Of a stretch of 64,000 nucleotides of DNA, positions 11,801-20,992 are shown one piece after another. Both the position numbers and the translations under genes were made by a program. Each line of letters starts with the position of its first letter. Within the stretch, counting starts at the first letter, position 1. The stretch comes from Sedimentibacter acidaminivorans (lineage in GTDB: Bacteria; Bacillota; Clostridia; Tissierellales; Sedimentibacteraceae): assembly GCF_017873955.1 (NCBI RefSeq), contig NZ_JAGGKS010000007.1, positions 62,001 through 126,000 of the forward strand. The letters run 5' to 3'. The notes beneath the pieces are model-generated. The model had not been told where the DNA came from. It saw only the letters and a program-made list of their open reading frames with translations, and did no database searches.

Positions 11801-13777
11801 TCCAAGCTTGATTACATGAATCAGCAAAGGGACAGCTTAAACAGTAGCGAAAGCATTGAGAAAGCTATTGAAAGCCTTCCAGCTGCCCAGGGATATATGA
11901 TGATATTCAATGTGGCTGATTCAAGTAAGGTTAAGATGATACTGAAAGAACAGTCATTTGTTCCCGCATATGATGATGTCAGTGATACCATAACAGGAGT
12001 TACTGTAAATGACAGAGCGGTAATGATAGACGAAAATGCTGAATTTATAATATATCTTGTTGATGAAAAGGGCAATGTAACATCGCTGCCTCTTATGAAT
12101 TTTGATAAGGTGGATAATGTAAGACCATCCGCTGAGGTAGAATATGTGGCAGAAACTTTCTTCTCAACAGTAGGATACCTAATACCAGATAACGATGAAG
12201 AAATAATTGCAACCAACGTTACAGGGGTTGAAAAGGATACTTCCCTTGGAAATTATGATGGAAAGTATTATCACAAATACAAAGATAATGAGGAATTTCT
12301 ATTTTATTACAAGGATCAGGTCGGAAACATCAACAGTACAGAGGCACCAGTTGATTGGCTGGATGTATCACCTCCTCAGGTTTTATCGGTTAAATGGACA
12401 CCTGTAGGTGAAGGACAGGGAAAAGAAGATGCAATTTATCCTCCACCTGAGTTGCACACCAATAAGGATATTAATGCACAGATTAAGTTCAACAAAACTG
12501 TACAGGATGTAAAGGCATATTATAAGGGAACAACTAATGAGGTTGAAAACTCAAAAGTTGAAATAAGCTTTATTCAAAGCGGAGCTGTTGTAACATATCA
12601 TGAAAATGCAGATATTGACCTTTATTTTAAGTCTTATAACGGTAAGGATGCGTTATTTAATATTGGGGATGTTGTGTGTATAGATAGGAAAGAGTTCAAT
12701 GTGGCAAACAGCTTTGTGCTTGCTGATGACAAACAGAGCATAAGGTATACCTTCACAACGGATAAGGATGTTTTTATGGCTGAAAATTCCTCGGGAAATA
12801 CTGTAGACTTCGGCAAAGAGTTTACATATACATTTACTGCTAATGGATCTTATGACATGCATTTTACTGACGAAGCAGGAAACTCTGTTGTACATACCGT
12901 TAAAGTAGACCAGATTGACAAAGAAAACATGAAGGTTTATTTCAATACAACAGCTAGTGATGATGGAGCGGTGGATAACGCAGGAAAGCTTGAACTGGGT
13001 AGTACAGGAAGCATTGAATTTTACGTTAAACTCAGTAAGAATGGAAAAGTTAAATTCAACGGAGGAAGTGCCGTAGATACCGAGAAAAATAAGTGGTTAA
13101 AATTTGAATTTACACCATCTGAAGATACAGCCTTCTATGTTGTGGAAGCAGTTGACGGTGTAAGAGGAACCAAGATATACAATTATCTCAATGTTTTGCT
13201 ACCTGATAGAGTGCCACCGACCATACTGTTTGCATCACCAGTAGTATCTGTACGAGAAGGAAGCATAGCAGAAGATATATTGAGTAAGCTCAAGAGCGGA
13301 GTTGTTGTTAGTGATAATAAAGATGGGGCTGTTACTGATTTTGTTATATCCATAGCCGACTGGCAAGATATATCCATAAACATATCAGATAGCATGTCGC
13401 CTGGCAAATATAAGGTGACATATGAAGTTGCAGATACCTCTGGAAATAAGACATCATCATATAGAATTCTGAGAGTGTACGGAAAAGATTCACTTAATCT
13501 GCTTATAAATGGAGAAGGTGCGGAGTCTGAAGGCACAATGGTTCTTAATACGGGAGATATAACACTTACAATAGAGAATTTGCCTGTATATGGCATAAAT
13601 GAAGAGCCAAGTACTGTATTCTGGAAAGAAGGGCTGAAAACTCCAGGACAAATGAAAACAAGAGCTGTGAAGGCTGAGACCGACAGCTTTACTCTGCCGG
13701 GTACGGGCTTCTATACAATCTATGTACGTGCGCAGGACAGAAAGGATTATATAACTTATGTCTATATTCAGAAGTAA
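5867..13777 (+). CDS. Giant secreted protein with many Ig-like domains
   Basis: 2636 aa with a Sec signal peptide (basic start, hydrophobic core, predicted cleavage near SSFAS, residue about 28). The mature protein is acidic and beta-rich and looks like a chain of bacterial Ig-like modules, many ending in a D-x-x-GN motif (DMSGN, DKKGN, DMAGN, DQAGN, DEAGN, DTSGN). The last 160 residues resemble the DUF5011/HYR-type Ig fold (VSDNKDGAV...VADTSGN). There is no SLH domain, LPxTG motif or C-terminal anchor, so attachment may depend on its partner, the SLH protein starting 12 bases downstream. The ribosome binding site is AAGGAGGGAG. Likely role: cell-surface structure, adhesion or polymer binding. 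The region 100-250 is not Ig-like and contains CKCG; I do not recognise it. Confidence 0.85.
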   Translation: MQTKKRGIALLTAMAMIISMFPISSFASENGSDAVKYEIKKPVVGVMNKINSENDQFRRTYLRKVDDNFNLVYKFTRTSENNIKGADSTLSYNTSMMHKENGDFWKAYYDWNYQKEVKKTYSGGTYSVYEPTYGNEGVANLFSSGQVYMDFSANLTADYHRNYKRHGNKILDRASATIDHKNQYGVNGLMHLVSAWDAPDDSAVYLHETSKLKINNFLGFQLYFTGLGCKCGSSKVSNVSIGLIDKVNPKVTSITASRTLGGEAETNGFKANETGYINLNFDEPIRFANDEVPLESIMLNLIIKGIESNVQINTEEIKGRLVEVTGKRMSFRFNVPENLSDKPINVYVSGISNNQDWVNNIGGANKFPLVLLGKNGTNITMTGSLAQVEELTKTSSIITDMSGNPVNWQQSNKEMSTKCFLDNVAPRIMSVDISGARISAESNQSSQAEDWPEDIDRSAVFAGIGDILTFSAKFSEQLSIPEGVDKVTAFLNAQEGGIPVKLKGASLEEIDDGVNGIKVSKIIFEPLEITENMVLNGDISPLKITEVEFPNDTADYRKNVISSSTSDIPAASQQQYLDTQLPEVKTAVSENDGKYTPVFYDNQNKKEFYFPISINDVDNISSNNEYASGTNGMTGSFAWLDEDADATFNFEYYVSASNEKPSDSQYITGVTSNEADSLSTLSFNQVEGGNYIHIKLLDGVKYNMVDSEIVVLPGDYAQNKGRNSFVMDYSADLVGPEIIYGGYRQDFNSLNDEGTISVSAIMKDSSGTNPNDVEYQWVEKDEEPSEGWENFTGEMENGSTSESLKIKIESDEFGGGEIEALDLIIRTADKKGNMSENLRIPCIIDFTKSNPNIEIKNGLDIPSKTIEIGMDLQPYSGDSTSLNGLPATSVIMIKNPEKEEEYFVTAISSMDDYLLDTKDGRNDLFYALRVLEEDSGFPRTDPVVSSYSKWYKADVTFGDNGSYLLDSEELNNDDLYFLGSMLNPLPNYSYNGRNSTYYGKIDVTFITAYGYTPQLRNVWGYKDKEQLPINVDFNEHGCGNSTAFYLDEADGIYLADYIMYGPHPEESFYYKGTYPGGEPTTPSGIEGQGYEIVDVTFPITRIEGNINVQEFNVSLAPSGRDFTKKTMDVEFGKTIQSDGTEGLLWRDEDYVLGGAAKYMKNLDGARILFTLCNPEVPSWGVKEIDFDSDETYVALYYTEHGVSNSGSFNNGLTFSDGGRYKNINELTPLIKSKPVATGNEQVFVISDGITDSTGFYALEVSLKSLNSNDVEKIYFSDMFVNGFTIEDEGLNHYSIGIKDEKGEYAYNNRIYSDTYSILIGSAPNSDGYEGIRDILIDAKVEGELPGSRLWYHDYHDDIIKEINLSNHSDLSKGGIRIWNAGSMVDGNAPEYAKWQTMRTYGRDINLNIVDSEEELNESSYMNGEISCLPIINNKVNTICYQLCLSNGELTSVRQFNITTADSRPEFELVTDSSKEGGWVSSVTVSAENVIAINGARTFNCSFSEEKIEENMEPVTISRNDKYYFYVSDMAGNVEIKKLEIDWIDNEEPNLKSEKISSDPDNEFHVKVKIEDDHDLTDGKLYLSFDENYSAVLNSNSGEPGLVSVEVPLSDNGTGQWIAASPEDARAGIYKTDTVLSEDKLNNTFKKTVEIWGAFKYDDSYGAADNYSARLTFSGSDQAGNMSPVYKNESYTDGETGESYEYFGDPVEGTYIDFSAKNIKPEFDGASLTSDDKVRLSFTAPVLVTVPDNSNPQFSADTDSAAIYSDGECSISYMDLFGNNSIESVNVTAFGDFNTYIKYSDTQPTQNDVTVAVEIPGDSTAVITGFNGTIAGAQGNTSLEGTIEEGGKSAIITMTDNGSMILTIENKGKTKDRSMIISNIDRVIESVEPYIYYTGGKPMGDEAFTTDIVVAGIYCNELLTGTNGPLTYTFTDGAKAGDSYTFEYEDLAKNHGSITVNLDYDVVVMEKDEAPPEYNVVLYSKLDYMNQQRDSLNSSESIEKAIESLPAAQGYMMIFNVADSSKVKMILKEQSFVPAYDDVSDTITGVTVNDRAVMIDENAEFIIYLVDEKGNVTSLPLMNFDKVDNVRPSAEVEYVAETFFSTVGYLIPDNDEEIIATNVTGVEKDTSLGNYDGKYYHKYKDNEEFLFYYKDQVGNINSTEAPVDWLDVSPPQVLSVKWTPVGEGQGKEDAIYPPPELHTNKDINAQIKFNKTVQDVKAYYKGTTNEVENSKVEISFIQSGAVVTYHENADIDLYFKSYNGKDALFNIGDVVCIDRKEFNVANSFVLADDKQSIRYTFTTDKDVFMAENSSGNTVDFGKEFTYTFTANGSYDMHFTDEAGNSVVHTVKVDQIDKENMKVYFNTTASDDGAVDNAGKLELGSTGSIEFYVKLSKNGKVKFNGGSAVDTEKNKWLKFEFTPSEDTAFYVVEAVDGVRGTKIYNYLNVLLPDRVPPTILFASPVVSVREGSIAEDILSKLKSGVVVSDNKDGAVTDFVISIADWQDISINISDSMSPGKYKVTYEVADTSGNKTSSYRILRVYGKDSLNLLINGEGAESEGTMVLNTGDITLTIENLPVYGINEEPSTVFWKEGLKTPGQMKTRAVKAETDSFTLPGTGFYTIYVRAQDRKDYITYVYIQK

Positions 13778-13789
13778 GGAGGTAAAAAT

Positions 13790-16700
13790 ATGAAACAATG
13801 TTTTAAACGTGCAATATCTATAGTCTTAGTGCTTACAATGCTGATGGGGTATTTACCCCTCAGCGCTGTGGCGGAACAGATACATGCACCAGATGCATAT
13901 ATATTGAACAACGGATTTTTGGAGGTTTCTGTTTCAGCTGAAAACGGAGCGTTCAATATACGTACCGCAGAGGGAGATAAGCTGAACAAGGACGATAATA
14001 ACAAAAATCTTTTATTTCCCAGCGATAATGACAATACTTCCTTTACATCCTTCAGAGTGGAAAGAAATGGAGACACGAAGGATTATATATTTGGTGGAAA
14101 GTATAGTTTTCTTGGACTGACAGATCAGGCAGTTACGGTGACACAGGATGTAGCAGGCATAACCGCAACTTGGGGAGTTGATGATCTTAAATTTACCCAG
14201 AGGATAGAGCTTTCTAATACAGGCTCAAACAATCATGGTATGGCATATATATCATATACGGCGGAAACTACAGGAGCTCCTGCTGATATTAGTGCCAGAA
14301 TACTTATGGACACGGCTCTGGGGTATCAGGATTTTGCCATATATGAGATGTCGGGAAATGACAACACTTATACAAGAGTAGAGAAGGAAGCACAGTATTC
14401 CAATTCTGACGGCAAGTTGTATGAAAAAACTTTTTTCGCTTATGATGATGTAAATAATCCTACTATACTGGCTTATACAGTAAATGCATCAGTTAATGAA
14501 CAAGAGTGTGTTCCTGAAAAAGTTGCTTTTGGTCACTGGAACAACCTAGCTTCTAGCGTATTTGACTTTACGCCTGATCCAGAAATGACCTTCACAAATC
14601 CAAACAACAAGAAGTATCTTACAGCAGACAGTGCTTATGCACTGTACTATGATATTGGGATGGTCAGCAGTGAGTTATCAGGAACAGTGGCTACATATTA
14701 CGGTGTGTATTCCAATGAAAAAGTTTCAAATAAAAGTACAGTTGCAGTGAATTTGACAGCTCCTCCGTCAATGACTCTGTCTCCTGACAAAAAGAATTAC
14801 GAAGGTCAGGTTGATGGCGGAAATCCTGGTGATTTTAAAATTCAGACATATATTGAAAACTATATATCTGATACATCAGTGAGATATGAGAATGTTAAGG
14901 TGGCTGTGTACTGTCAGACGGGAATAAAGCCTCTCGATGATGATGGGGTTCTTCAGACGCAGGTAAGCTATGCAGATCCTTATACAAAGGAAGTAAGTGA
15001 CTTCAAGGTTGATGAAACAAAGAGTATATCTTGGAAGTTCAATGCTGCGGTGGGAGAAGAGGCGGGTTACAGAAAGGTGCATTTCAAAGTGTACAATGTA
15101 AGCCCTAATGTGGATCCGACTGGCAGCGGACAGCTTCTTGAGGAAAATTTACTGGGAGAAGGGATGTGCTACATACTTTGCCCAGGAGGCGACGGCAAGT
15201 TGCCTGAAATAAAATTTACTGGGTCATCTCCTGAAATAATATACAATCAGGGCACCAGACATGTATTCATGACTGGAAGCAATTTCAGCATGCTGGAAAA
15301 TAAATCAGAATATAGGGTAATTGCAGAACCAGAATCTAAAAGTGGAAAGTCATATATTGTACCAGCGGAGCAGTTTTTAATTGATACTGAGGAAAATACA
15401 ATAGATGTGGTCTTTTCAGAAAAGATGGATACAGGAAACTATGAGCTGGTAATAGACTATACCGATGCTGGGAAAAGTGATATTTACGCTCCAGCCATGA
15501 AAATTATTGTAAGTGACGATGAGGCGTACAGAAATGATGGCTACGGCGTTCTTGCCATAGTGCAGAAGAAGGGAACGAAGGATGCAGGTTCCAAGTATGA
15601 GATTAAAACTTTTGGAAGTGAGTCCGCATATGATAAGGAAAAATCAAATCTGGGAGAAGTACTGATTGAGCTAAAGGGTGAGTTCAGTCCAACAGATCAA
15701 GTAGACGAAGACGGAACAATACTTAAATACACAGGCGTATCTACAGGAAATGGTAGGAATGTAATGACAGTGAACAACTGTATAGATGTGGAAAACGGCA
15801 ATGTTACGGTTACCATAGAAAAATACGGGCAAGACAATCAGGCAATAAATGTGGATTTTGATGCAGAGCTTTATACCACAGGAGCAAGAACCACCATATG
15901 GAAAAGTGGTATTTCGGCTTTAACATCAATCGTAAACGGTAATGACTATGAGCTGATTACATATGACAAAAATGGTAAACGACCAACAAAACCAGATCCC
16001 ATGGCGGATAAAAATAGCATTTCCCTAATATGGCCAAGTGCAGGTGGTGCGGCACAAACCATAGGCGGAATGATATTTAATTTCCGTTACGGAGAACTTG
16101 GTGTAATAAAGGATAGTGGAAAAGAGATAAGAAGAGTATTAGCTTTTGGTGCGTTACTAGATCTTTGTTTCCTCATCCCAAATAGTGCAGAAAAATCTCC
16201 TGACCAGCTGGATTTATTCGATAAAATAAACCTTGCCCATTTAGAAGACAATTCTTATACTTCAGAGCACATGAGAAGTGCTTGGGAGGGTAATAAAGAT
16301 CAGGTAAAACAAGATGAGAAAGCTGATAGGGTGCAGGGAGCCATAAAAGTTAAAGACATACTCTTTGGGGGAGAGTATATAGGTTTTAACACAACTATCG
16401 AGCTTGAGATTCAAGGATATACTCCGGCAATGCCAAATATGGCTGCAAAACTTACCATAAACACAATCGGAAACTGGGAAGTTGGGGTTGCAGGAAAATG
16501 CAAGTTTACAACTCTCGAGGCTGAGGCTGAAATAATTATAAAGAGCAAGGACGGCTATCCCGTTCCTGACAAATTGTATTTCTTTATAAAGGGTTTCAAA
16601 CCGGGAGTAAACATTGATGGATTTGGAGTAGTGTGGCTTCAGGGAGGAGGAGGCGGAATCGATAAGTTGTACGATACAATATTTGCCTCTGATTCTATAC

Positions 16701-19700
16701 CACCGCTTAAAATACTATTGTCGGCTCAGTTGTCAATTATGCAGGCATTTTCCGCAAAAGCTGATCTGTCTCTAAGTCTACGAGGCATAGGAATAAAAAT
16801 CAGCAATGGAGTAATAACGGATACGGACATTAAGGTTCTGAATCATTCACAGCTTCAATTCGACTGGTATCCGGAGTTTTATTTCATGGCATCCATGAGT
16901 GTGAGTATTTTTGATATAATTACGGGTGGAGGCTATATAGTTGTTGAAAGTGACGGTTTCTTTGAGTTTTATGTAAATGCTTCAGTTAATATTCCTGAGC
17001 AGGTGATGTTTATAGGAGGAATGCATATTGGTAGCGTCTACTTGGGAGCAAACTCCAACAAAATTTGGGGTGGTATAGAGGTCATAGGAATTCATGCCGG
17101 CATATGCTACTACTGGGGCGGAGATTTAGACTTCGGACTTGGAAAAGATGCTCCGCAGCCGTCATTCCCGGAACTACTTGGAGTTGACGATATACCTGTC
17201 TATACTGATCCAGAAACAGGAAGAGTGCTATACATGCATGTGGGAACCAACTTTGAGCTTATGGCTAATGCGGAGCTTGTGGATAATATAAATTCTCCAG
17301 TAACTCTGATGGATTCGGTTACATCTGCAAGAGTAAGTTCAAAAGCTGACAAAAGTGAACATGTACTTAACCTGGGAGCGAGACAGGGTGGAAATGATGC
17401 TATATTGTCAATCAGCTACAATGCTGATACCAAGGATGAAGCAAATGAAATAGCAAAAAAAATAAGTATAATCGATTCTAGCTCACAAGCATATGATATA
17501 AAAATGTATAATCCAGAATATGATGCAAATGCGACTGAGAATAGTGAAACAAATGCTAATCTTACTTATAACTCCTCAACAGGAAAGGCAAGCTTGAATG
17601 TTACATTTACCCATGAGGAAGATTATGACAAAGAATGGAAAATAAATACACCTGATGCACCTGCTGATTTACTGCTCTACAATGTTCTTCCTATGGCAGG
17701 TATAGATTCGGCAGAGGTTTCAGGCTCTGGTGACAGGATTACTGCCTCTTGGATTGGGTCACAACTTGAGGAATTTGAATCATTAAGTTTTATGGCTATA
17801 AAAAATTCAGATGATACTGAAGGAACCTTAATCTACAAGACCAAGGATAAGGTTGAAATTAAATCAGGTACTACAGGCTTTGATATTCCAGACAGTCTTG
17901 AAACAGGAACTTACCACCTTAAGGTTACTGCTATAAAGGAAGGAGAACTTTGTGAGACTGCTGTATCTTCGGGTATATTCAGTTTTGAAAATACTAAACT
18001 TCCATCGCCTCCTGCATCTATTTTTGTAACAAACGGCGGTGATTATCAGATAGATGCAAATGTGGAAGAACCTAAAGACAGTTTCGATGGATACAGAATA
18101 AATATTTACGAGAAAAATGAAGATGATTTGTGGGTTCTCAGTGAAGCGGGAGGAATGTCCTATAAAAAGGATGCTCAGAAGCTATCAGCGGGAGGAAGAT
18201 ACAGTTATACCTATGAATCGGAAGACGAAAATGGAGATACAAAGACAGAAGTGGTTACAAGGGGGCTGGAACCTGGTAGGGGATATAAGCTAGGGGTTTC
18301 AACTTACAGGGAGGACAATTCGGATCCAGATAAAGTACTTGTATATTATTCTCCAGAGATTATGTCCGATGAAGTTGTATTATCGGAGCCTCAGCGAGCA
18401 AGTATTGAGATTTCAGCTTCGGAAAGTATAGCTGTGGCATATAGTGAAGGTAAAGCCGAAGTCGTGTACATTGATACCTACAAAAGTGGCAATATAACTT
18501 TTAGTGCACAGTCAGATCAGAAGGTTTACGGAACTTGGACACTTGATGGCGGGGATAAAAGTGACTCATCAGCCGCTGGTATCGTAAATAATTCAGATGA
18601 CTGGGAAATACCTCTTAAAGGATTAGAAGACGGCAATCACATAATCACATTTATTGGAACCAATACTGCAGGAGATGGAGTCCTGGTGCAGAAGCGTTTT
18701 GCTGTTGATACACTGGCACCAAGATTGTTGTTGGAGGCTCCACTTAACGGAGGTTTCTTTGAAGAAAACGGAAATGTTGAAATAAAAGGAATAACTGACC
18801 TAAAAGCAATAATTACAATAAATGGAACAGTGTATTTACCATCTGTAAGCGAGGAAGACGGAAGTTTCAGTCAGACGGTTAATCTTGATAAAACTGCTGC
18901 ATCTAACGAAGTAACAATTTCAGCATCTGATGATGTAGGAAATACTGCATCGCGCAGCATTACGGTTATAAACAAATCATTGGGAAAGGTTCAGAATCTT
19001 AAACTATACGCTGATGGTTCGGATATTACAAATAAGTCTCTGACACAAGGAGATGACTTAACTTCTCAGGAAACAAAACAGCTTATATTAAAGGCTGAAA
19101 CTTCAGATGGCAGTGAAATTGTTTTGAACAATTCTTCATTGGTTTCATGGGATGCAGTTGCAGCTTCAGGTAGTGTTTCAGTGGATGGTGAAGGAACACT
19201 TACTATGACGGCTGGGGCACGAGGCATGGTAATAGGAAAACTAATGGTTTCTGACAAAGGTAGCATGACGGCAGCCGCCGCATTTGGAGTTCAGAATGAA
19301 GGAAGTCAGAAGGATGCTGGGGGAGACGGACCAAGCGGACCAGGAGGAACAAGCGGAACAAAACCTGTTAAACCTGAGGAACAGCCACAAACATCACCTT
19401 ATGATGCTTTCACTGATGTTGAAGGTCATTGGGCTCAGGAATATATTAAGGCTGTTGTAGAAAAGGGATTATTCAAAGGTGTAACTGAGAATCTTTTCGC
19501 TCCTGAGCTGGGTATGACTAGAGGAATGTTCGTGACTGTCCTTGGTAGAATGGAAAATGCAAATATGCATGATTCAAAAACGACGTTCGTCGATGTTGAT
19601 TCTAATATGTACTATGCTCCTTATGTGACATGGGCAACAGAACAAAACATAGTCAAGGGGGCAGACGGTAATAGGTTCTTGCCAGAAATACTCATATCTA

Positions 19701-19957
19701 GAGAACAGATATCCGTTCTTCTGTACAGATATGCTGTACAAAAGGGATATAATACAGAAACTGAAAAAACAGCGGATATGGAAATGTTTAAGGATTATAG
19801 AAATGTTTCCTCATATGCAGAGGAAGCAATGAAATGGGCAGTAAGCGCAGGAATCATGCAAGGTGGAGATGATGGAGGACTACATCCTTCAGACAATGCG
19901 ACCAGAGCGGAAGTAGCGGCTATGATTATAAGATTTATAGATATGTATGTTAAATAA
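13790..19957 (+). CDS. Giant S-layer-homology surface protein
   Basis: 2055 aa. A signal peptide (residues 1-29, cleavage near AVAEQ) is followed by long beta-rich regions, a Gly-rich stretch with amphipathic strands (about 860-1150), fibronectin/Ig-like modules (about 1380-1750), and a Gly/Pro/Ser linker near 1830-1870. Three SLH repeats end the protein: FTDVEGHWAQ..., FVDVDSNMYYAPYV..., and FKDYRNVSSYAEEA... with the TRAE signature at the end. SLH domains bind pyruvylated secondary cell-wall polymer, so this protein is wall-anchored. It begins 12 bases after the preceding giant gene with AAGGAGG, so both are translated from one message and probably assemble together. The substrate or partner is unknown. 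Confidence 0.9.
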   Translation: MKQCFKRAISIVLVLTMLMGYLPLSAVAEQIHAPDAYILNNGFLEVSVSAENGAFNIRTAEGDKLNKDDNNKNLLFPSDNDNTSFTSFRVERNGDTKDYIFGGKYSFLGLTDQAVTVTQDVAGITATWGVDDLKFTQRIELSNTGSNNHGMAYISYTAETTGAPADISARILMDTALGYQDFAIYEMSGNDNTYTRVEKEAQYSNSDGKLYEKTFFAYDDVNNPTILAYTVNASVNEQECVPEKVAFGHWNNLASSVFDFTPDPEMTFTNPNNKKYLTADSAYALYYDIGMVSSELSGTVATYYGVYSNEKVSNKSTVAVNLTAPPSMTLSPDKKNYEGQVDGGNPGDFKIQTYIENYISDTSVRYENVKVAVYCQTGIKPLDDDGVLQTQVSYADPYTKEVSDFKVDETKSISWKFNAAVGEEAGYRKVHFKVYNVSPNVDPTGSGQLLEENLLGEGMCYILCPGGDGKLPEIKFTGSSPEIIYNQGTRHVFMTGSNFSMLENKSEYRVIAEPESKSGKSYIVPAEQFLIDTEENTIDVVFSEKMDTGNYELVIDYTDAGKSDIYAPAMKIIVSDDEAYRNDGYGVLAIVQKKGTKDAGSKYEIKTFGSESAYDKEKSNLGEVLIELKGEFSPTDQVDEDGTILKYTGVSTGNGRNVMTVNNCIDVENGNVTVTIEKYGQDNQAINVDFDAELYTTGARTTIWKSGISALTSIVNGNDYELITYDKNGKRPTKPDPMADKNSISLIWPSAGGAAQTIGGMIFNFRYGELGVIKDSGKEIRRVLAFGALLDLCFLIPNSAEKSPDQLDLFDKINLAHLEDNSYTSEHMRSAWEGNKDQVKQDEKADRVQGAIKVKDILFGGEYIGFNTTIELEIQGYTPAMPNMAAKLTINTIGNWEVGVAGKCKFTTLEAEAEIIIKSKDGYPVPDKLYFFIKGFKPGVNIDGFGVVWLQGGGGGIDKLYDTIFASDSIPPLKILLSAQLSIMQAFSAKADLSLSLRGIGIKISNGVITDTDIKVLNHSQLQFDWYPEFYFMASMSVSIFDIITGGGYIVVESDGFFEFYVNASVNIPEQVMFIGGMHIGSVYLGANSNKIWGGIEVIGIHAGICYYWGGDLDFGLGKDAPQPSFPELLGVDDIPVYTDPETGRVLYMHVGTNFELMANAELVDNINSPVTLMDSVTSARVSSKADKSEHVLNLGARQGGNDAILSISYNADTKDEANEIAKKISIIDSSSQAYDIKMYNPEYDANATENSETNANLTYNSSTGKASLNVTFTHEEDYDKEWKINTPDAPADLLLYNVLPMAGIDSAEVSGSGDRITASWIGSQLEEFESLSFMAIKNSDDTEGTLIYKTKDKVEIKSGTTGFDIPDSLETGTYHLKVTAIKEGELCETAVSSGIFSFENTKLPSPPASIFVTNGGDYQIDANVEEPKDSFDGYRINIYEKNEDDLWVLSEAGGMSYKKDAQKLSAGGRYSYTYESEDENGDTKTEVVTRGLEPGRGYKLGVSTYREDNSDPDKVLVYYSPEIMSDEVVLSEPQRASIEISASESIAVAYSEGKAEVVYIDTYKSGNITFSAQSDQKVYGTWTLDGGDKSDSSAAGIVNNSDDWEIPLKGLEDGNHIITFIGTNTAGDGVLVQKRFAVDTLAPRLLLEAPLNGGFFEENGNVEIKGITDLKAIITINGTVYLPSVSEEDGSFSQTVNLDKTAASNEVTISASDDVGNTASRSITVINKSLGKVQNLKLYADGSDITNKSLTQGDDLTSQETKQLILKAETSDGSEIVLNNSSLVSWDAVAASGSVSVDGEGTLTMTAGARGMVIGKLMVSDKGSMTAAAAFGVQNEGSQKDAGGDGPSGPGGTSGTKPVKPEEQPQTSPYDAFTDVEGHWAQEYIKAVVEKGLFKGVTENLFAPELGMTRGMFVTVLGRMENANMHDSKTTFVDVDSNMYYAPYVTWATEQNIVKGADGNRFLPEILISREQISVLLYRYAVQKGYNTETEKTADMEMFKDYRNVSSYAEEAMKWAVSAGIMQGGDDGGLHPSDNATRAEVAAMIIRFIDMYVK

Positions 19958-19960
19958 TTA

Positions 19961-20008
19961 GGAAATGCACTGCCAGAATGCGGCAGTGCATTCCTTTAAA
20001 TTTTTTAT
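19961..20008 (+). terminator. Hairpin between the SLH gene and the protease
   Basis: AATGCACTGCC (19964-19974) pairs perfectly with GGCAGTGCATT (19982-19992), followed by TTTAAATTTTTT. A good intrinsic terminator, which would lower protease expression relative to the surface proteins. Confidence 0.8.
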
Positions 20009-20022
20009 AGAGGAATGGATAA

Positions 20023-20919
20023 ATGAAAGGTTTTATTGTAATATTAACGGCAATTGTAATAAATATAAATTCATTGTATACCATTACTGAAGTAACTCCG
20101 GGCGGTTCTGGCATCTGTATTGCTATAATTGATACAGGAGTTATGGAAGTATATTCTGCGGACCTGGGGGAGCACATTGAGGAAGGTATAAACTATGTTT
20201 TTCCAGAGCAGGGCACAGATGATAAAATAGGACACGGAACCAGAATTGTATCTCTTATCATGGGAGCTGAAAAGGATGATGAAACTGTAGAGTGAACAGC
20301 TCCAGATGCGAAGGTGGTACCTTTGGTATATCAATCGAGATATTCTTCAGGTGTAACTGTGAACGGTGGTACAGAACTTCTAGCAAAAGCAATTCTCGAT
20401 GCGGTAGATATTTACGGTTGTAGGGTGTTATGCATCAGCTCAGGAACCACAGAGGACAGTGAGATTCTAAGGAAAGCAGTTGCTCATGCCGAGGAAAATG
20501 GAGCTGTTGTTATTGCTGCGGTAGGCAACGATAATGTCAGAGAGCCGAACAAAGTATACTATCCTGCTGAGTATGAAACTGTAATAGGAATAGGAGCAAT
20601 CGACAATAATGATACTGTAGCAGATTTTTCACAGAGGAATGGAGTGTTTGCTGTAACCCAGGGTAAGGACGTTATGGCATTATCATTGAACGGAACAATT
20701 AAAAAGTATTCCGGAACATCCTATGCAAATGCGCGTGCCGCAGGAATAATAGCGGGATTGCTTTCTCAGGTTCCTGACAGCACTCCCAAAGATGTACGTA
20801 CTGCCATAGCTATGTCAGCTGTGGATTTAGGAGAACAAGGATACGATTGTGACTATGGTTGGGGCAAAATAAACGTATATGGTGCTCTCTTAATGCTAAT
20901 GAATTTGCAAATAAAATAA
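20023..20919 (+). pseudogene. Small subtilase (S8 peptidase) interrupted by one in-frame TGA
   Basis: Read straight through, this is a 298-codon subtilisin-family serine protease with the triad intact: Asp37 in IIDTG, His71 in GHGT, Ser233 in GTSYA, plus oxyanion Asn169 in VGND. The only lesion is TGA at 20293-20295 (codon 91), exactly where subtilases have Gly in the G-x-APDAK motif: the DNA reads GTA GAG TGA ACA GCT CCA, one base from GGA. The frame does not shift. The N-terminus is a hydrophobic segment without a recognisable inhibitor prodomain, so it may be exported or membrane-tethered. It follows the two giant surface proteins and could process them. Nothing else has decayed, so the stop is recent, recoded, or a sequence error. 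Without readthrough only a 90-aa inactive fragment would be made. Confidence 0.8.
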
Positions 20920-20992
20920 TAATATACTGCTTTTTAGTATAGTTGAAAAAAATATTAAAATATTTGCATAACACAAAATAAAATATTGGTAT

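Noticed and set aside
20293-20323. TGA plus a GGT-loop hairpin as a selenocysteine insertion site
   Set aside because: The position is a structural Gly in subtilases, not a redox or catalytic residue; the hairpin is only five pairs and overlaps codons for a conserved VVPL. TGA is also a normal stop here (23995-23997). A nonsense change from GGA is simpler.
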